DNA of 64,000 nucleotides. Source: Pseudomonas morbosilactucae. Lineage in GTDB: Bacteria; Pseudomonadota; Gammaproteobacteria; Pseudomonadales; Pseudomonadaceae. The notes beneath the pieces were generated by a model. It saw nothing but the letters and a program-made list of their open reading frames with translations, made no database searches and was not told the DNA's origin. Position 1 is the first letter of the stretch; every line of letters begins with the position of its first letter. The position numbers and the translations under genes are program-made. Below, one piece after another: positions 36,060 through 43,896 of this stretch. The stretch is from the NCBI RefSeq assembly GCF_023241715.1, contig NZ_JALQCW010000078.1, positions 28,481 through 92,480 on the forward strand. Direction: 5' to 3'.

Positions 36060-37520
36060 TCAGTCCAGGCCGCCGATGTGCCAGGCCTTGATTTCGAGGA
36101 ACTCGTCGAGGCCGTATTTCGAGCCTTCACGGCCGGTGCCCGATTGCTTCATGCCGCCAAACGGCGCGACCTCCATGGACACCACGCCGGTGTTGAGACC
36201 GACCATGCCGAACTCCAGGCGCTCGCCGACGCGGAAGGCCCGGCGCAGGTCCTGGGTGAAGTAATAAGCGGCCAGGCCATAGGGGGTGGCGTTGGCGATG
36301 GCCAGGGCCTCGGCCTCGTCCTGGAAGCGGAACAGCGGTGCCACCGGGCCGAAGGTTTCTTCACTGGCCAGCAGCATGTCGGTGGTGGCGTTCAGCAGCA
36401 CCGTGGGTTGCACAAACAGGCCTTCGCCCTGGGGCGCACCGCCGATGGCGATGGAGGCGCCTTTTTCCAGGGCGTCGCCGATGTGCAGGGCCACCTTGTC
36501 CACGGCCGCAGCGTTGATCAGCGGGCCAATGGTCACTCCGTCTGCCAGGCCGTCGCCGACGTTCAACTGAGCCACGGCCGCGGCCAGGCGCTCGGCAAAA
36601 CGCTCGTAGATGCCGTCCTGGACCAGGATCCGGTTGGCGCAGACGCAGGTCTGCCCGGCGTTGCGGAATTTGCTCAACATGACCCCAGTGATCGCCAGGT
36701 CGAGGTCGGCGTCGTCGAACACGATAAAGGGCGCGTTACCCCCCAGTTCCAGGCTCAGGCGCTTGATGCTGCTGGCGCACTGGCTCATCAACAACTGGCC
36801 GACCCGGGTCGAGCCGGTGAACGACAGTTTGCGCACCGAGGGGTTGCCGGTCATCTCGCCCCCGACGCCGGCCGGCAAGCCGGTGAGCACGTTGAACACC
36901 CCGGCCGGAATGCCGGCGCGTTCGGCCAGCACCGCCAACGCCAGGGCCGACAGCGGGGTCAGCTCCGAGGGTTTGACCAGCACCGTGCACCCGGCAGCCA
37001 GGGCCGGTGCGCACTTGCGGGTGATCATGGCATTGGGGAAGTTCCACGGGGTGATGGCCGCCACCACGCCCACCGGTTGCTTGATCACCAGGATACGGCG
37101 GTCAGCAGTGGGTGCCGGGATGGTGTCGCCGTAGATGCGCCGGGCTTCTTCAGCGAACCATTTGACGAAGGTGGCGCCGTAGCCGATCTCGCCACGGGAT
37201 TCACTCAGGGGTTTGCCTTGCTCGGCGGTCATGATCAGGGCCAGGTCTTCCTGGTTCTCCAGGATCAGCCGGTGCCAGGTTTCCAGCAGCCGTGCACGCT
37301 CCGCTGCGGGCACTTCGCGCCAGGTCTCGAAGCGCTGCTCGGCGGCTTCAATGGCGCGCCGGGTTTCGGTGGCTTGCAGGGCCGGTACCCGGGCGATCAG
37401 GCTACCGTCGGCGGGGTTGGTCACGGCGAGGGTGGCGCCGTCGTCGGCCTCGATCCAGGCACCGTTGACGTAGGCGCGCTCGACGAGCAGGGAAGGGTCA
37501 CGCAGGGTGTTTTTTAACAT
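36060..37520 (-). CDS. gabD: NAD(P)-dependent succinate-semialdehyde dehydrogenase
   Basis: Aldehyde dehydrogenase of 486 residues matching GabD throughout. Catalytic Asn lies in ITPWNFPNAMITRKCAPALA, catalytic Glu in SLELGGNAPFIVFDDADLD and catalytic Cys in FRNAGQTCVCANRIL, and the cofactor segment is KLSFTGSTRVGQLL. It converts succinic semialdehyde to succinate, completing the GABA shunt begun by the GabT-type enzyme two genes downstream. The N-terminal start has a weak ribosome site; the ATG gives normal length. The paralogous, frameshifted aldehyde dehydrogenase at 26534 is from a different subgroup. Confidence 0.92.
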   Translation of the reverse strand: MLKNTLRDPSLLVERAYVNGAWIEADDGATLAVTNPADGSLIARVPALQATETRRAIEAAEQRFETWREVPAAERARLLETWHRLILENQEDLALIMTAEQGKPLSESRGEIGYGATFVKWFAEEARRIYGDTIPAPTADRRILVIKQPVGVVAAITPWNFPNAMITRKCAPALAAGCTVLVKPSELTPLSALALAVLAERAGIPAGVFNVLTGLPAGVGGEMTGNPSVRKLSFTGSTRVGQLLMSQCASSIKRLSLELGGNAPFIVFDDADLDLAITGVMLSKFRNAGQTCVCANRILVQDGIYERFAERLAAAVAQLNVGDGLADGVTIGPLINAAAVDKVALHIGDALEKGASIAIGGAPQGEGLFVQPTVLLNATTDMLLASEETFGPVAPLFRFQDEAEALAIANATPYGLAAYYFTQDLRRAFRVGERLEFGMVGLNTGVVSMEVAPFGGMKQSGTGREGSKYGLDEFLEIKAWHIGGLD

Positions 37521-37702
37521 GGCAATTGCCCTTGAATAAAAAGTGCTTTTGAAGGTCTGGACGATAGGACCGATTGTAAAAAAGGCCGGCCGGCGGCCGA
37601 TGCCGAGCTGGCCTGTGGAATGGGTGGTTGCTGCTCAATTGCGCCGTTTGCCGGCAGGATCTGCCGTCACCGCGAACAGTGCTCGCGGTGACGGCCGCCG
37701 AC

Positions 37703-38500
37703 TCAGGAAGGCTTGTTGCGGCCGGCAATCACCACCAGCAGCAAGGACGCCAGGATCAGCAGGGAACTGATGGCGGCGATGGTCGGGTCGATCTCGTCGC
37801 GCAAGGCGGTGAACATGCGCTTGGTCAGGGTCTGGTTGTCGCCGCCGGAGATAAACAGCGCCACCACGGTTTCATCCAGGGAGGTGATAAAGGCGAACAG
37901 GGTGGCCGAGACCAGGCTCGGTTTGATCTGCGGCAGGGTCACCGCCATAAAGGCGCGGAAGCGGTTCATGCCCAGGCTGCGGGCGACCATTTCCTGAGAC
38001 ATGTCGAAGTTCCGCAGGCCCGCCAGCAAGGCGATGATCACGTAGGGCAGGGCCAGCATGATGTGCGCCAGGATCAGGCCGCTGAGGGTGCTGATCAGGC
38101 CGACCCGGGCGTAGACGAAAAACACCCCGGCGGCGATCAGGATGATCGGCACCATCATCGGCAACAGCAGGATGATTTGCAGGGTGCGCACCACCCGCAG
38201 GCTGGAACTGTTGATGGCGTAGGCCGCGGCCATGCCCACCGGCAGGCTGACCAGGGTGGTCACCAGCGCGGTGATCAGGCTGACCCGCGCCGCCGACATC
38301 CACTCGGCACTGGTGAAGAACGCCTCGTACCAGCGCAGGGACCATTCCTTGGGCGGGAACTGCAAGAAGCGCGCTTCGGAAAACGACATCGGCACCACGA
38401 TCAGCACCGGCAGGATCAGGTACAGCAGGATCGCCGCCACCAGCACGGTGAAGGCCAGGTGGGACAGGCGCACGCGCCGCAAGTTGGCTAGCCAGTTCAT
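37703..38500 (-). CDS. PotC-type ABC transporter permease
   Basis: Inner-membrane permease of 265 residues with about six helices. The EAA loop for ATPase contact is visible as ARSLGMNRFRAFMAVTLPQIKPSL near residues 175-200. Its ATG abuts the TGA of the upstream permease gene with no gap, so coupled translation is likely. With the adjacent permease, ATPase and binding protein it forms a complete polyamine/amino-acid-type importer. Confidence 0.92.
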   Translation of the reverse strand: MNWLANLRRVRLSHLAFTVLVAAILLYLILPVLIVVPMSFSEARFLQFPPKEWSLRWYEAFFTSAEWMSAARVSLITALVTTLVSLPVGMAAAYAINSSSLRVVRTLQIILLLPMMVPIILIAAGVFFVYARVGLISTLSGLILAHIMLALPYVIIALLAGLRNFDMSQEMVARSLGMNRFRAFMAVTLPQIKPSLVSATLFAFITSLDETVVALFISGGDNQTLTKRMFTALRDEIDPTIAAISSLLILASLLLVVIAGRNKPS

Positions 38501-39427
38501 TCAGCGCGCTCCCAGAATGCGTTCGATGGGAATAAAGCGGTTGATGCCCCAGAAGATCAGGAACACCACCAGCAGCAACACCAGGCCCACGGCACTGGCC
38601 GCGCCCCAGGCGTGGTACAGCTCGACGTTGCGTTGCACCAGCATCGACACCAGGATGGTGCGCCCGCCGCCCAGCAGTTCCGGGGTGATGAAGAAGCCCA
38701 GGCAGATCACGAACACCAGGATCGACCCGGCCATGACCCCGGGCGCTGCCATGGGCAGGAACACTCGGCGGAAGGTGTAGAACGGCTTGGCGCCGAGGCT
38801 TTCGGAGGCTTGCAGCAGGTCCTGGGGGATCTTGCGCATCACCGAGTACAGGGGCAGGACCATGAACGGCAGCATCACGTGCAGGGTGCCGATCACCGTG
38901 CCGGTGGTGTTGTGCATCAGGTTCAGCGGCTGGTCGATGATCCCCAGGTCCAGCAGGGTCTGGTTGACCAGCCCGCGACGCTGCAACAGCACCAGCCAGG
39001 CGTAGGAGCGCACCAGCACGCTGGTCCAGAACGGGATGATCACGCAGATCAGGATCAGGTTGGCCCAGAATCCCTGGAGCCGCGAGGCGGCGTAGGCGAT
39101 GGGGAAACCGAGGAAAATCGACAGCACGGTGACCATGAAACTGATCTTGAACGTCAGGCTGAAGGTGTCCCAGTAGATGCGTTCCTGGAAGATCCGCAGG
39201 TAGTTGGCCAGGGAGAAGCCTTCCTCGGTCTGCACCGACTGCAGGGCCAGCCAGCACAGCGGCAGGATCAGCAACACCACCACCATCACCAGGGCCGGGG
39301 CCAGCAGGAGCAGCATCGAGGTGTTTTCCTTGCGCTCCTCGCGGGCAATGGCTTGCAGGCTGCTGGCGGACGGTTGCGGGCCGTCGCCGGCGTCGGGCAT
39401 GGATTTGGCCAGGTAGGCGTTAGACAT
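38501..39427 (-). CDS. PotB-type ABC transporter permease
   Basis: Permease subunit of 308 residues. A hydrophilic N-terminal extension of about 40 residues precedes the first helix (LLLLAPALVMVVVLLILPLCW). The EAA motif is ASESLGAKPFYTFRRVFLPMAAPG. The ATG at 39427 is preferred over 39439 because GGAGG lies 5 bases before it. It follows the binding-protein gene after a 342-base interval that holds its own promoter-like element. Confidence 0.9.
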   Translation of the reverse strand: MSNAYLAKSMPDAGDGPQPSASSLQAIAREERKENTSMLLLLAPALVMVVVLLILPLCWLALQSVQTEEGFSLANYLRIFQERIYWDTFSLTFKISFMVTVLSIFLGFPIAYAASRLQGFWANLILICVIIPFWTSVLVRSYAWLVLLQRRGLVNQTLLDLGIIDQPLNLMHNTTGTVIGTLHVMLPFMVLPLYSVMRKIPQDLLQASESLGAKPFYTFRRVFLPMAAPGVMAGSILVFVICLGFFITPELLGGGRTILVSMLVQRNVELYHAWGAASAVGLVLLLVVFLIFWGINRFIPIERILGAR

Positions 39428-39621
39428 GCTGGCCTCCATGGCCGGCTGGGCCGGTCCGCTGAGCTTGAACGATTGCGGTGGGCCGCCGTGTGGGGTACTG
39501 GAATCGGGTCATGCGAGGACTCCCAAATAGGGGCTGGCAAAGAGGGGCAGGTGCTGAGTTCGTGTTGCAGCCGGTCGTTATTGTTCGGGGTTGCTGTCAG
39601 GGGGCACCTTGGCCGGCGATG

Positions 39622-39700
39622 TTTCTAATGTACGGCCAGGGCAACGGAGCAAGCGCCTACAAATAGGCGGCGGCAAAGTGCTTTATTGCGAATTTGCCAG
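39622..39700 (-). promoter_or_regulatory. Duplicated upstream element, copy A (before permease genes)
   Basis: About 78 bases that align without gaps to 40901-40979. Conserved words are TTTCYAATGTAC, AGCAAG, ACAAAT, GCGGCAAAGYGC and ATTKGC as read on the plus strand, with roughly 70 percent identity over the well-matched half. Each copy lies upstream of a minus-strand transporter gene, so both probably hold the same promoter and operator. The rest of 39428-39769 shows no gene. Confidence 0.55.
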
Positions 39701-39769
39701 GGCCGGCGGCATGTCCTGCGCCCGGCGCGCGGCCTTGTGTCCAAGGGCGGGGCCGGGGCGGTAGCCGGG

Positions 39770-40822
39770 TTATTTCTTCTGCACGAAGGCCAGCCAGCGT
39801 TCTTCGGCTTTCACGCCCTCGGCGGAGGCCCACCACTTGGACGACAGCAGCGCCTGACGGCTGATGTTCTCGGGGGAAGACGGCAGCTTGGCCCCACGTT
39901 CGGCGGGGATCATGCCAACCTTGAATGCTTCTGGGTTGAGTGGGCCGTAGTCGATGATCAGCGGCAGGGCGGCCTGCAGCTTGGCGTCGATCGCCTCGTT
40001 GACGAACTTCATCGCTGCGACCTTGTGCGCCGAGCCCTTGAGCACGCACAGCGAATTGGTTTCCAGCACCCCCTGGTTGTAGTCGAAAGCCACCGGCGCA
40101 CCGTCGGCCTGGACCGCGCTGATGCGACCGTTCCAGGCCTGGATCAGGTCCACCTCACCGTCGCTGATCAACTGCGCGGACTGGCCGCCGGAGGTCCACC
40201 AGGTGGCGATATGGGGCTTGATCTGTTCCAGCTTCTTGAATGCCCGCTCGACGTCCAGCGGGTACAGCTGGTCGGGCGGCACGCCATCGGCCATCAGGGC
40301 AATTTCCAGGGTCGGGCGCGGCAGGTTGCGCAGGGAGCGCTGGCCGGGAAACGTTTCCGTGTCCCAGAAGTCGGCCCAGGTCTTCGGCACCTTGTCGCCC
40401 TTGAAGGCGTCGGTGCGATAAGCCATGACCGTGGAGTAACTGATGTAGCCGACGCTGTAGTCATCCTTGAGCTCGGCGGGCAACTGGACGGCGTTGGGAA
40501 TCAGCGCCAGGTCGAGTTTTTCGAACAGGCCTTCCTGCTCGCCGCGGATGCAATCGCCCGTGGGCAAATCCACCACGTCCCAGCTGACTTTTCCGCTTTC
40601 CACCTGGGTCTTGATAATCGGGTAAGCCTTGGGCGAACTGTCCTGCTTCAAGGTCAGGCCGAGCTTCTTCGCTGCCGGTTCGAGGATCGCCTTGCTCTGG
40701 GCTTCCTGATAGGCACCGCCTTGGGAGACGAAGGTAATGTCTTCGGCCAGCGCACTGGCAGCGCTTAGCCCCAGCAACATGAAACCGGCCAATTGCAGGG
40801 TACGGATAGGCGCTTGGGTCAT
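39770..40822 (-). CDS. PotD-type ABC transporter substrate-binding protein
   Basis: Periplasmic binding protein of 350 residues, first gene of the transporter cluster. The signal peptide ends in ASALA, and the mature protein starts EDITFVSQGGAYQEAQ. Ligand-domain segments include WWTSGGQSAQLISDGEVDLIQAWNGR and LPLIIDYGPLNPEAFKVGM. It is a close paralogue of the orphan binding protein at 23661. The co-clustered GabT and GabD suggest GABA, 5-aminovalerate or a polyamine-derived amino acid as ligand, which is inference from context. Confidence 0.9.
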   Translation of the reverse strand: MTQAPIRTLQLAGFMLLGLSAASALAEDITFVSQGGAYQEAQSKAILEPAAKKLGLTLKQDSSPKAYPIIKTQVESGKVSWDVVDLPTGDCIRGEQEGLFEKLDLALIPNAVQLPAELKDDYSVGYISYSTVMAYRTDAFKGDKVPKTWADFWDTETFPGQRSLRNLPRPTLEIALMADGVPPDQLYPLDVERAFKKLEQIKPHIATWWTSGGQSAQLISDGEVDLIQAWNGRISAVQADGAPVAFDYNQGVLETNSLCVLKGSAHKVAAMKFVNEAIDAKLQAALPLIIDYGPLNPEAFKVGMIPAERGAKLPSSPENISRQALLSSKWWASAEGVKAEERWLAFVQKK

Positions 40823-40900
40823 GGAAAAACTCCTGATGGTTGGCAGAGGGACAGGGCAACCAGGGTCGTGTGATACCGGTCACTCTGCGGGACCTGAGTC

Positions 40901-40979
40901 TTTCCAATGTACCGTCGTGCCGCCAAAGCAAGGGCGCACAAATGCACCGCGGCAAAGCGCATTGTTTCGTATTGGCGGG
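40901..40979 (-). promoter_or_regulatory. Duplicated upstream element, copy B (before binding-protein gene)
   Basis: Gap-free counterpart of 39622-39700, displaced by 1279 bases and located about 80-155 bases upstream of the binding-protein start. Shared words include AGCAAG-GC, ACAAAT and GCGGCAAAG-GC. It likely binds the same regulator as copy A. Confidence 0.55.
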
Positions 40980-41109
40980 GGGTGACGGCATCTAATGCGC
41001 CCCCAGGAAGGGCACGAGGGCGATGGGGCGCTAATGCCCATGGCGGTGGAGCGGCATGGCGATTGAAAGGGGCCTGCCCCGGCGCCGCGCTGGGCGCCGG
41101 GACGGGCGA

Positions 41110-42267
41110 TCAGGCGGTCTTGCCGCCCAGGGCTTCGGCGACCCAGTCGGCGATGTAATGGCCGGCATTGATGCTGTTGTCGAAGCTGGAGTGCTGCACG
41201 CCGCCTTCACGTTCAGTGAAGATTTTCAGCTCACGTCGCGGGCTGTTGACCAATTGTTCGTAAGTGCGATGGGCCCACTTCAGCGGGATCTGTGAATCCT
41301 GCTCGCCGTGGGTCACCAGGAACGGTACGCGGATGCGATCCAGCACACCGTCCAGGTGCACCTGCTCGGCCAGGGCCATGAAATCGTCGATGTCCTTGGC
41401 GCCCCAGACCCAGCACACGTGGGACCAGTAATGGGGCACCGGGAAACTGCCTTCCTTTTCCAGGCGACGCTTTTGCACGTCACGCCAGTCGTGGTTGGCG
41501 CCCCACACCACGCCGCAGGCGAAGCGCGGTTCGAAGGCCACTGCCCGTGGGCAGTAGTAGCCACCCAGGGACACGCCTTCCAGGCCGATGCGCTTGGCAT
41601 CGATGTCGCTGCGGGTTTCCAGCCAGTCCACCACCACGCTGGCCCAGTGCTCGCTGTCAAAGCGCGCGGTCAGGCCGTGCAGGCGCAAGGCCTCGCCAGT
41701 GCCTGGCTGGTCGATGATCAGTGAGGCCACGCCCCGCTTGGCCAGCCACATCGGCAGGCCGACCCGGTATTTCATTTCCTTGGTGGAATCCAGGCCATTG
41801 ACCTGGACCAGGATCGGCGCCGGGCCTTCGACGCCTTCGGCCCGCACATAGAGGCCGCTGATGACTTTGCCAGCGTAGGGGATCTCCACCCGCTGGCAAT
41901 TTTCCCCGGTCAGTTCGAGGCCCCGGGCGAAGGTCTGCAAAAAGCGTTGGTACAGCGCCAGGCGCCCGGCGGCGCCGTGGGCCTGGAGGCGTTCGCAGGT
42001 CAGGTAGTAGGTGGCGGCGCGGTTGTATTTTTCGCCGGCGGAAAACAGCCGGCCGGCGCTTTCGTCCTCTTCGGCGAGGCCGCAGAGTTTGTCGGCCATC
42101 TTCTCCCAGGTTTCCCGGAAGGCTTGGGTGCCGGCGGCGTCCGGTTGCTTGGCGGCCTCTTGCAGGGGCGCGCACATGGATTCGATTTCGCCCATCCTGG
42201 CGCCCATTTCAATGGCCAGGTCGACGGACAGGTTCCAGACGTAGTTGGTGGGGAAGTAACGGAACAT
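41110..42267 (-). CDS. Alpha/beta hydrolase, FrsA/dihydroxypseudooxynicotine hydrolase-like
   Basis: A 385-residue serine hydrolase. A helical N-terminal cap (about 1-130) precedes the alpha/beta core. The nucleophile elbow GVSLGGYY, the acid region LVTHGEQDSQIPL and the late His in GVQHSSFDNSINAGHYIADW are in the expected order. Length and layout resemble 2,6-dihydroxypseudooxynicotine hydrolase, a C-C bond hydrolase of vinylogous beta-diketones. A carbon-carbon hydrolase is plausible beside dioxygenase and monooxygenase genes. It is divergent from a NodD-type LysR gene, with a composite operator pointing at it (42342-42385). An esterase role remains possible. Confidence 0.78.
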   Translation of the reverse strand: MFRYFPTNYVWNLSVDLAIEMGARMGEIESMCAPLQEAAKQPDAAGTQAFRETWEKMADKLCGLAEEDESAGRLFSAGEKYNRAATYYLTCERLQAHGAAGRLALYQRFLQTFARGLELTGENCQRVEIPYAGKVISGLYVRAEGVEGPAPILVQVNGLDSTKEMKYRVGLPMWLAKRGVASLIIDQPGTGEALRLHGLTARFDSEHWASVVVDWLETRSDIDAKRIGLEGVSLGGYYCPRAVAFEPRFACGVVWGANHDWRDVQKRRLEKEGSFPVPHYWSHVCWVWGAKDIDDFMALAEQVHLDGVLDRIRVPFLVTHGEQDSQIPLKWAHRTYEQLVNSPRRELKIFTEREGGVQHSSFDNSINAGHYIADWVAEALGGKTA

Positions 42268-42341
42268 GGTTTCTCTCTTCCTGTGGTTTTTATTAGGGCA
42301 GAAGGCGTGATGCTGGGAACGTTAAGCAGCGCCCAGGCATT

Positions 42342-42385
42342 TAGCCAATCGTGAGTCCGGATGCCAGGTATCGCGCCGGGCGATA
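42342..42385 (-). promoter_or_regulatory. Composite NodD-type operator, hydrolase promoter
   Basis: Read toward the hydrolase gene: palindrome TATCGCCCGGCGCGATA (42385-42369; ATC-N9-GAT), 19 bases, then ATTGGCTA (42349-42342), a variant of ATTAGTCA. Geometry is identical to the copies at 47001 and 48506. It lies about 75 bases from the start codon. Confidence 0.65.
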
Positions 42386-42518
42386 GGCCGGCGGCCAGCC
42401 AGCCATGGTTTTTCCCGATACCAGGCAGTGCCCATGGCGATTGGTCGCGGCCCGTTGCCGGGCTTACCCTCGCCAGCGTCACGTGCGCGCCAGGCGCCGT
42501 GGCTGACAGGAGCCGTGC

Positions 42519-43454
42519 ATGCGTTACCGTCGTCTGGATCTGAATCTGTTGGTGGCCCTGGAAGCGCTGCTGGGCGAGCGCAGCGTCAGCCGCGCCGCCG
42601 AGCGCCTGCACCTGGGGCAATCCGCGACCAGCGCCGCCCTGGGTCGCCTGCGAGAGCATTTCAATGACCCGCTGCTGGCCCCGGTGGGCCGCCAATTGCA
42701 GCCCACGGCCCTGGGCCTGGCGCTGTTGCCCAAGGTGCGCGAGGCCTTGGCATTGACCCGCGAGATTGTCGATGCCCCCGCTGGTTTTGACCCGGCCTCC
42801 TGTGAGCGGCGCCTGACCCTGGTGGCGTCCGACTACATCGCTGCGGTGCTGATGCCGGCGGTCAGTCGTGAGCTGGCACGGCGTGCCCCGGGCATGCGCC
42901 TGAGCCTGCGCGACTTGCCCATGCCCCGGGACGGCGACGTGGTCAGCGAAGCCCTGGAGTACCGGCGCAGCGATTGCGTGATCGTGCCCCAGGGCCGGCT
43001 CAATCCGGCGTACCCGCAATTGCCGCTGCTGCGCGACCGGCTCTGCTGCGTGGTCTGCGCCGAGCATTCGCCCTACGCCGAGGCCTTGAGCCTGGCCGAC
43101 TATTGCCAGGCCGAGCACGTGGTGCGCGAGTTCAGCGACGGCCGCAACCTGGCCCTGGACGCCGCCCACCTGGCCGAGCTGGGCATCGAACGACAGGTGG
43201 CGGTGGCCTTGGAAAGCTTTGCCCTGATGCCGGCGTTTATTGTCGGCAGTGGTCGGGTGGCCACGCTGTTTCGGCGTCAGGCCGAGTCCCTGGCCCAGCG
43301 TTATCGCCTGCGCATCCATCCGACGCCCCTGGCCTTTCCCGAGGCCGTGCAGGTGCTGCAGTGGCACCCGTACCAGGACCGCGATCCGGCCCTGGTCTGG
43401 TTCCGCCAGTTGCTCCTGGAGCAGGCAGCGGGTCTGGATCACGCCGGCGCCTGA
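42519..43454 (+). CDS. LysR-family regulator, NodD/NahR-type
   Basis: A 311-residue regulator with the NodD-subgroup N-terminus RRLDLNLLVALEALLGERSVSRAAERLHLGQSATSAALGRLREHF. This group characteristically binds ATC-N9-GAT boxes and responds to aromatic inducers. It is divergent from the alpha/beta hydrolase, with such a box in between. Its 3' end overlaps the convergent GlcG/HbpS gene by 16 bases. It is a paralogue of the regulator at 45946. Which of the two acts on the shared operators is unknown. Confidence 0.9.
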   Translation: MRYRRLDLNLLVALEALLGERSVSRAAERLHLGQSATSAALGRLREHFNDPLLAPVGRQLQPTALGLALLPKVREALALTREIVDAPAGFDPASCERRLTLVASDYIAAVLMPAVSRELARRAPGMRLSLRDLPMPRDGDVVSEALEYRRSDCVIVPQGRLNPAYPQLPLLRDRLCCVVCAEHSPYAEALSLADYCQAEHVVREFSDGRNLALDAAHLAELGIERQVAVALESFALMPAFIVGSGRVATLFRRQAESLAQRYRLRIHPTPLAFPEAVQVLQWHPYQDRDPALVWFRQLLLEQAAGLDHAGA

Positions 43455-43894
43455 GGGTCGCCAGTGTCGGCCAGCAGCCCGGCTTCGCCAATCGCCAGCA
43501 AGGCGCAGCGCTCGTCATTGTCCGAGGTGTCGCCGCTGATGCCGATGGCCCCCAGCAACTCGCCCGCCTGATTGCGGATCAGCACGCCGCCGGCCACCGG
43601 AATCACTTCGCCTGCGGTCAGGCTGTTAATCGCTGAAAAAAACGCCGGCATGGCCTGGGCCCGACGCGCCAATTCACGACCACCCAGGCCCATGCCCAGG
43701 CAGCCACGGGCCTTGCCGGTGGCGATCTGTGGCCGCAGGAAGCTGGCCTCGGGGTCGCGCAGCACTGCCAGGGGATGGCCGGCGGGGTCCAGTACGGCGG
43801 CGGCCAGGGGGCGAAAGCCCAGGTCCCGGGCGCTGGTGATGGCGGTGCGGGCGATGCGGGTGGCGGTGTCCAGGTCAAGTGCATACAAGGTCAT
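43439..43894 (-). CDS. GlcG/HbpS-family protein
   Basis: A 151-residue member of the GlcG/HbpS (DUF336) family. Typical segments are AAAVLDPAGHPLAVLRDPEA, RPQIATGKARGCLGMG and IPVAGGVLIRNQAGELLGAIGISGDTSDNDERCA. The biochemical role of these proteins is poorly defined; relatives bind heme or occur in glycolate, diol and aromatic catabolic operons. The ATG at 43894 has GGAG 8 bases upstream and lies 2 bases after the amidohydrolase stop, so the two are coupled. Confidence 0.87.
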   Translation of the reverse strand: MTLYALDLDTATRIARTAITSARDLGFRPLAAAVLDPAGHPLAVLRDPEASFLRPQIATGKARGCLGMGLGGRELARRAQAMPAFFSAINSLTAGEVIPVAGGVLIRNQAGELLGAIGISGDTSDNDERCALLAIGEAGLLADTGDPQAPA

Positions 43895-43896
43895 GT

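Noticed and set aside
37530..37600. Third copy of the duplicated transporter regulatory region upstream of gabD
   Set aside because: Only a ten-base word (AAAGTGCTTT) is shared; the rest does not align.
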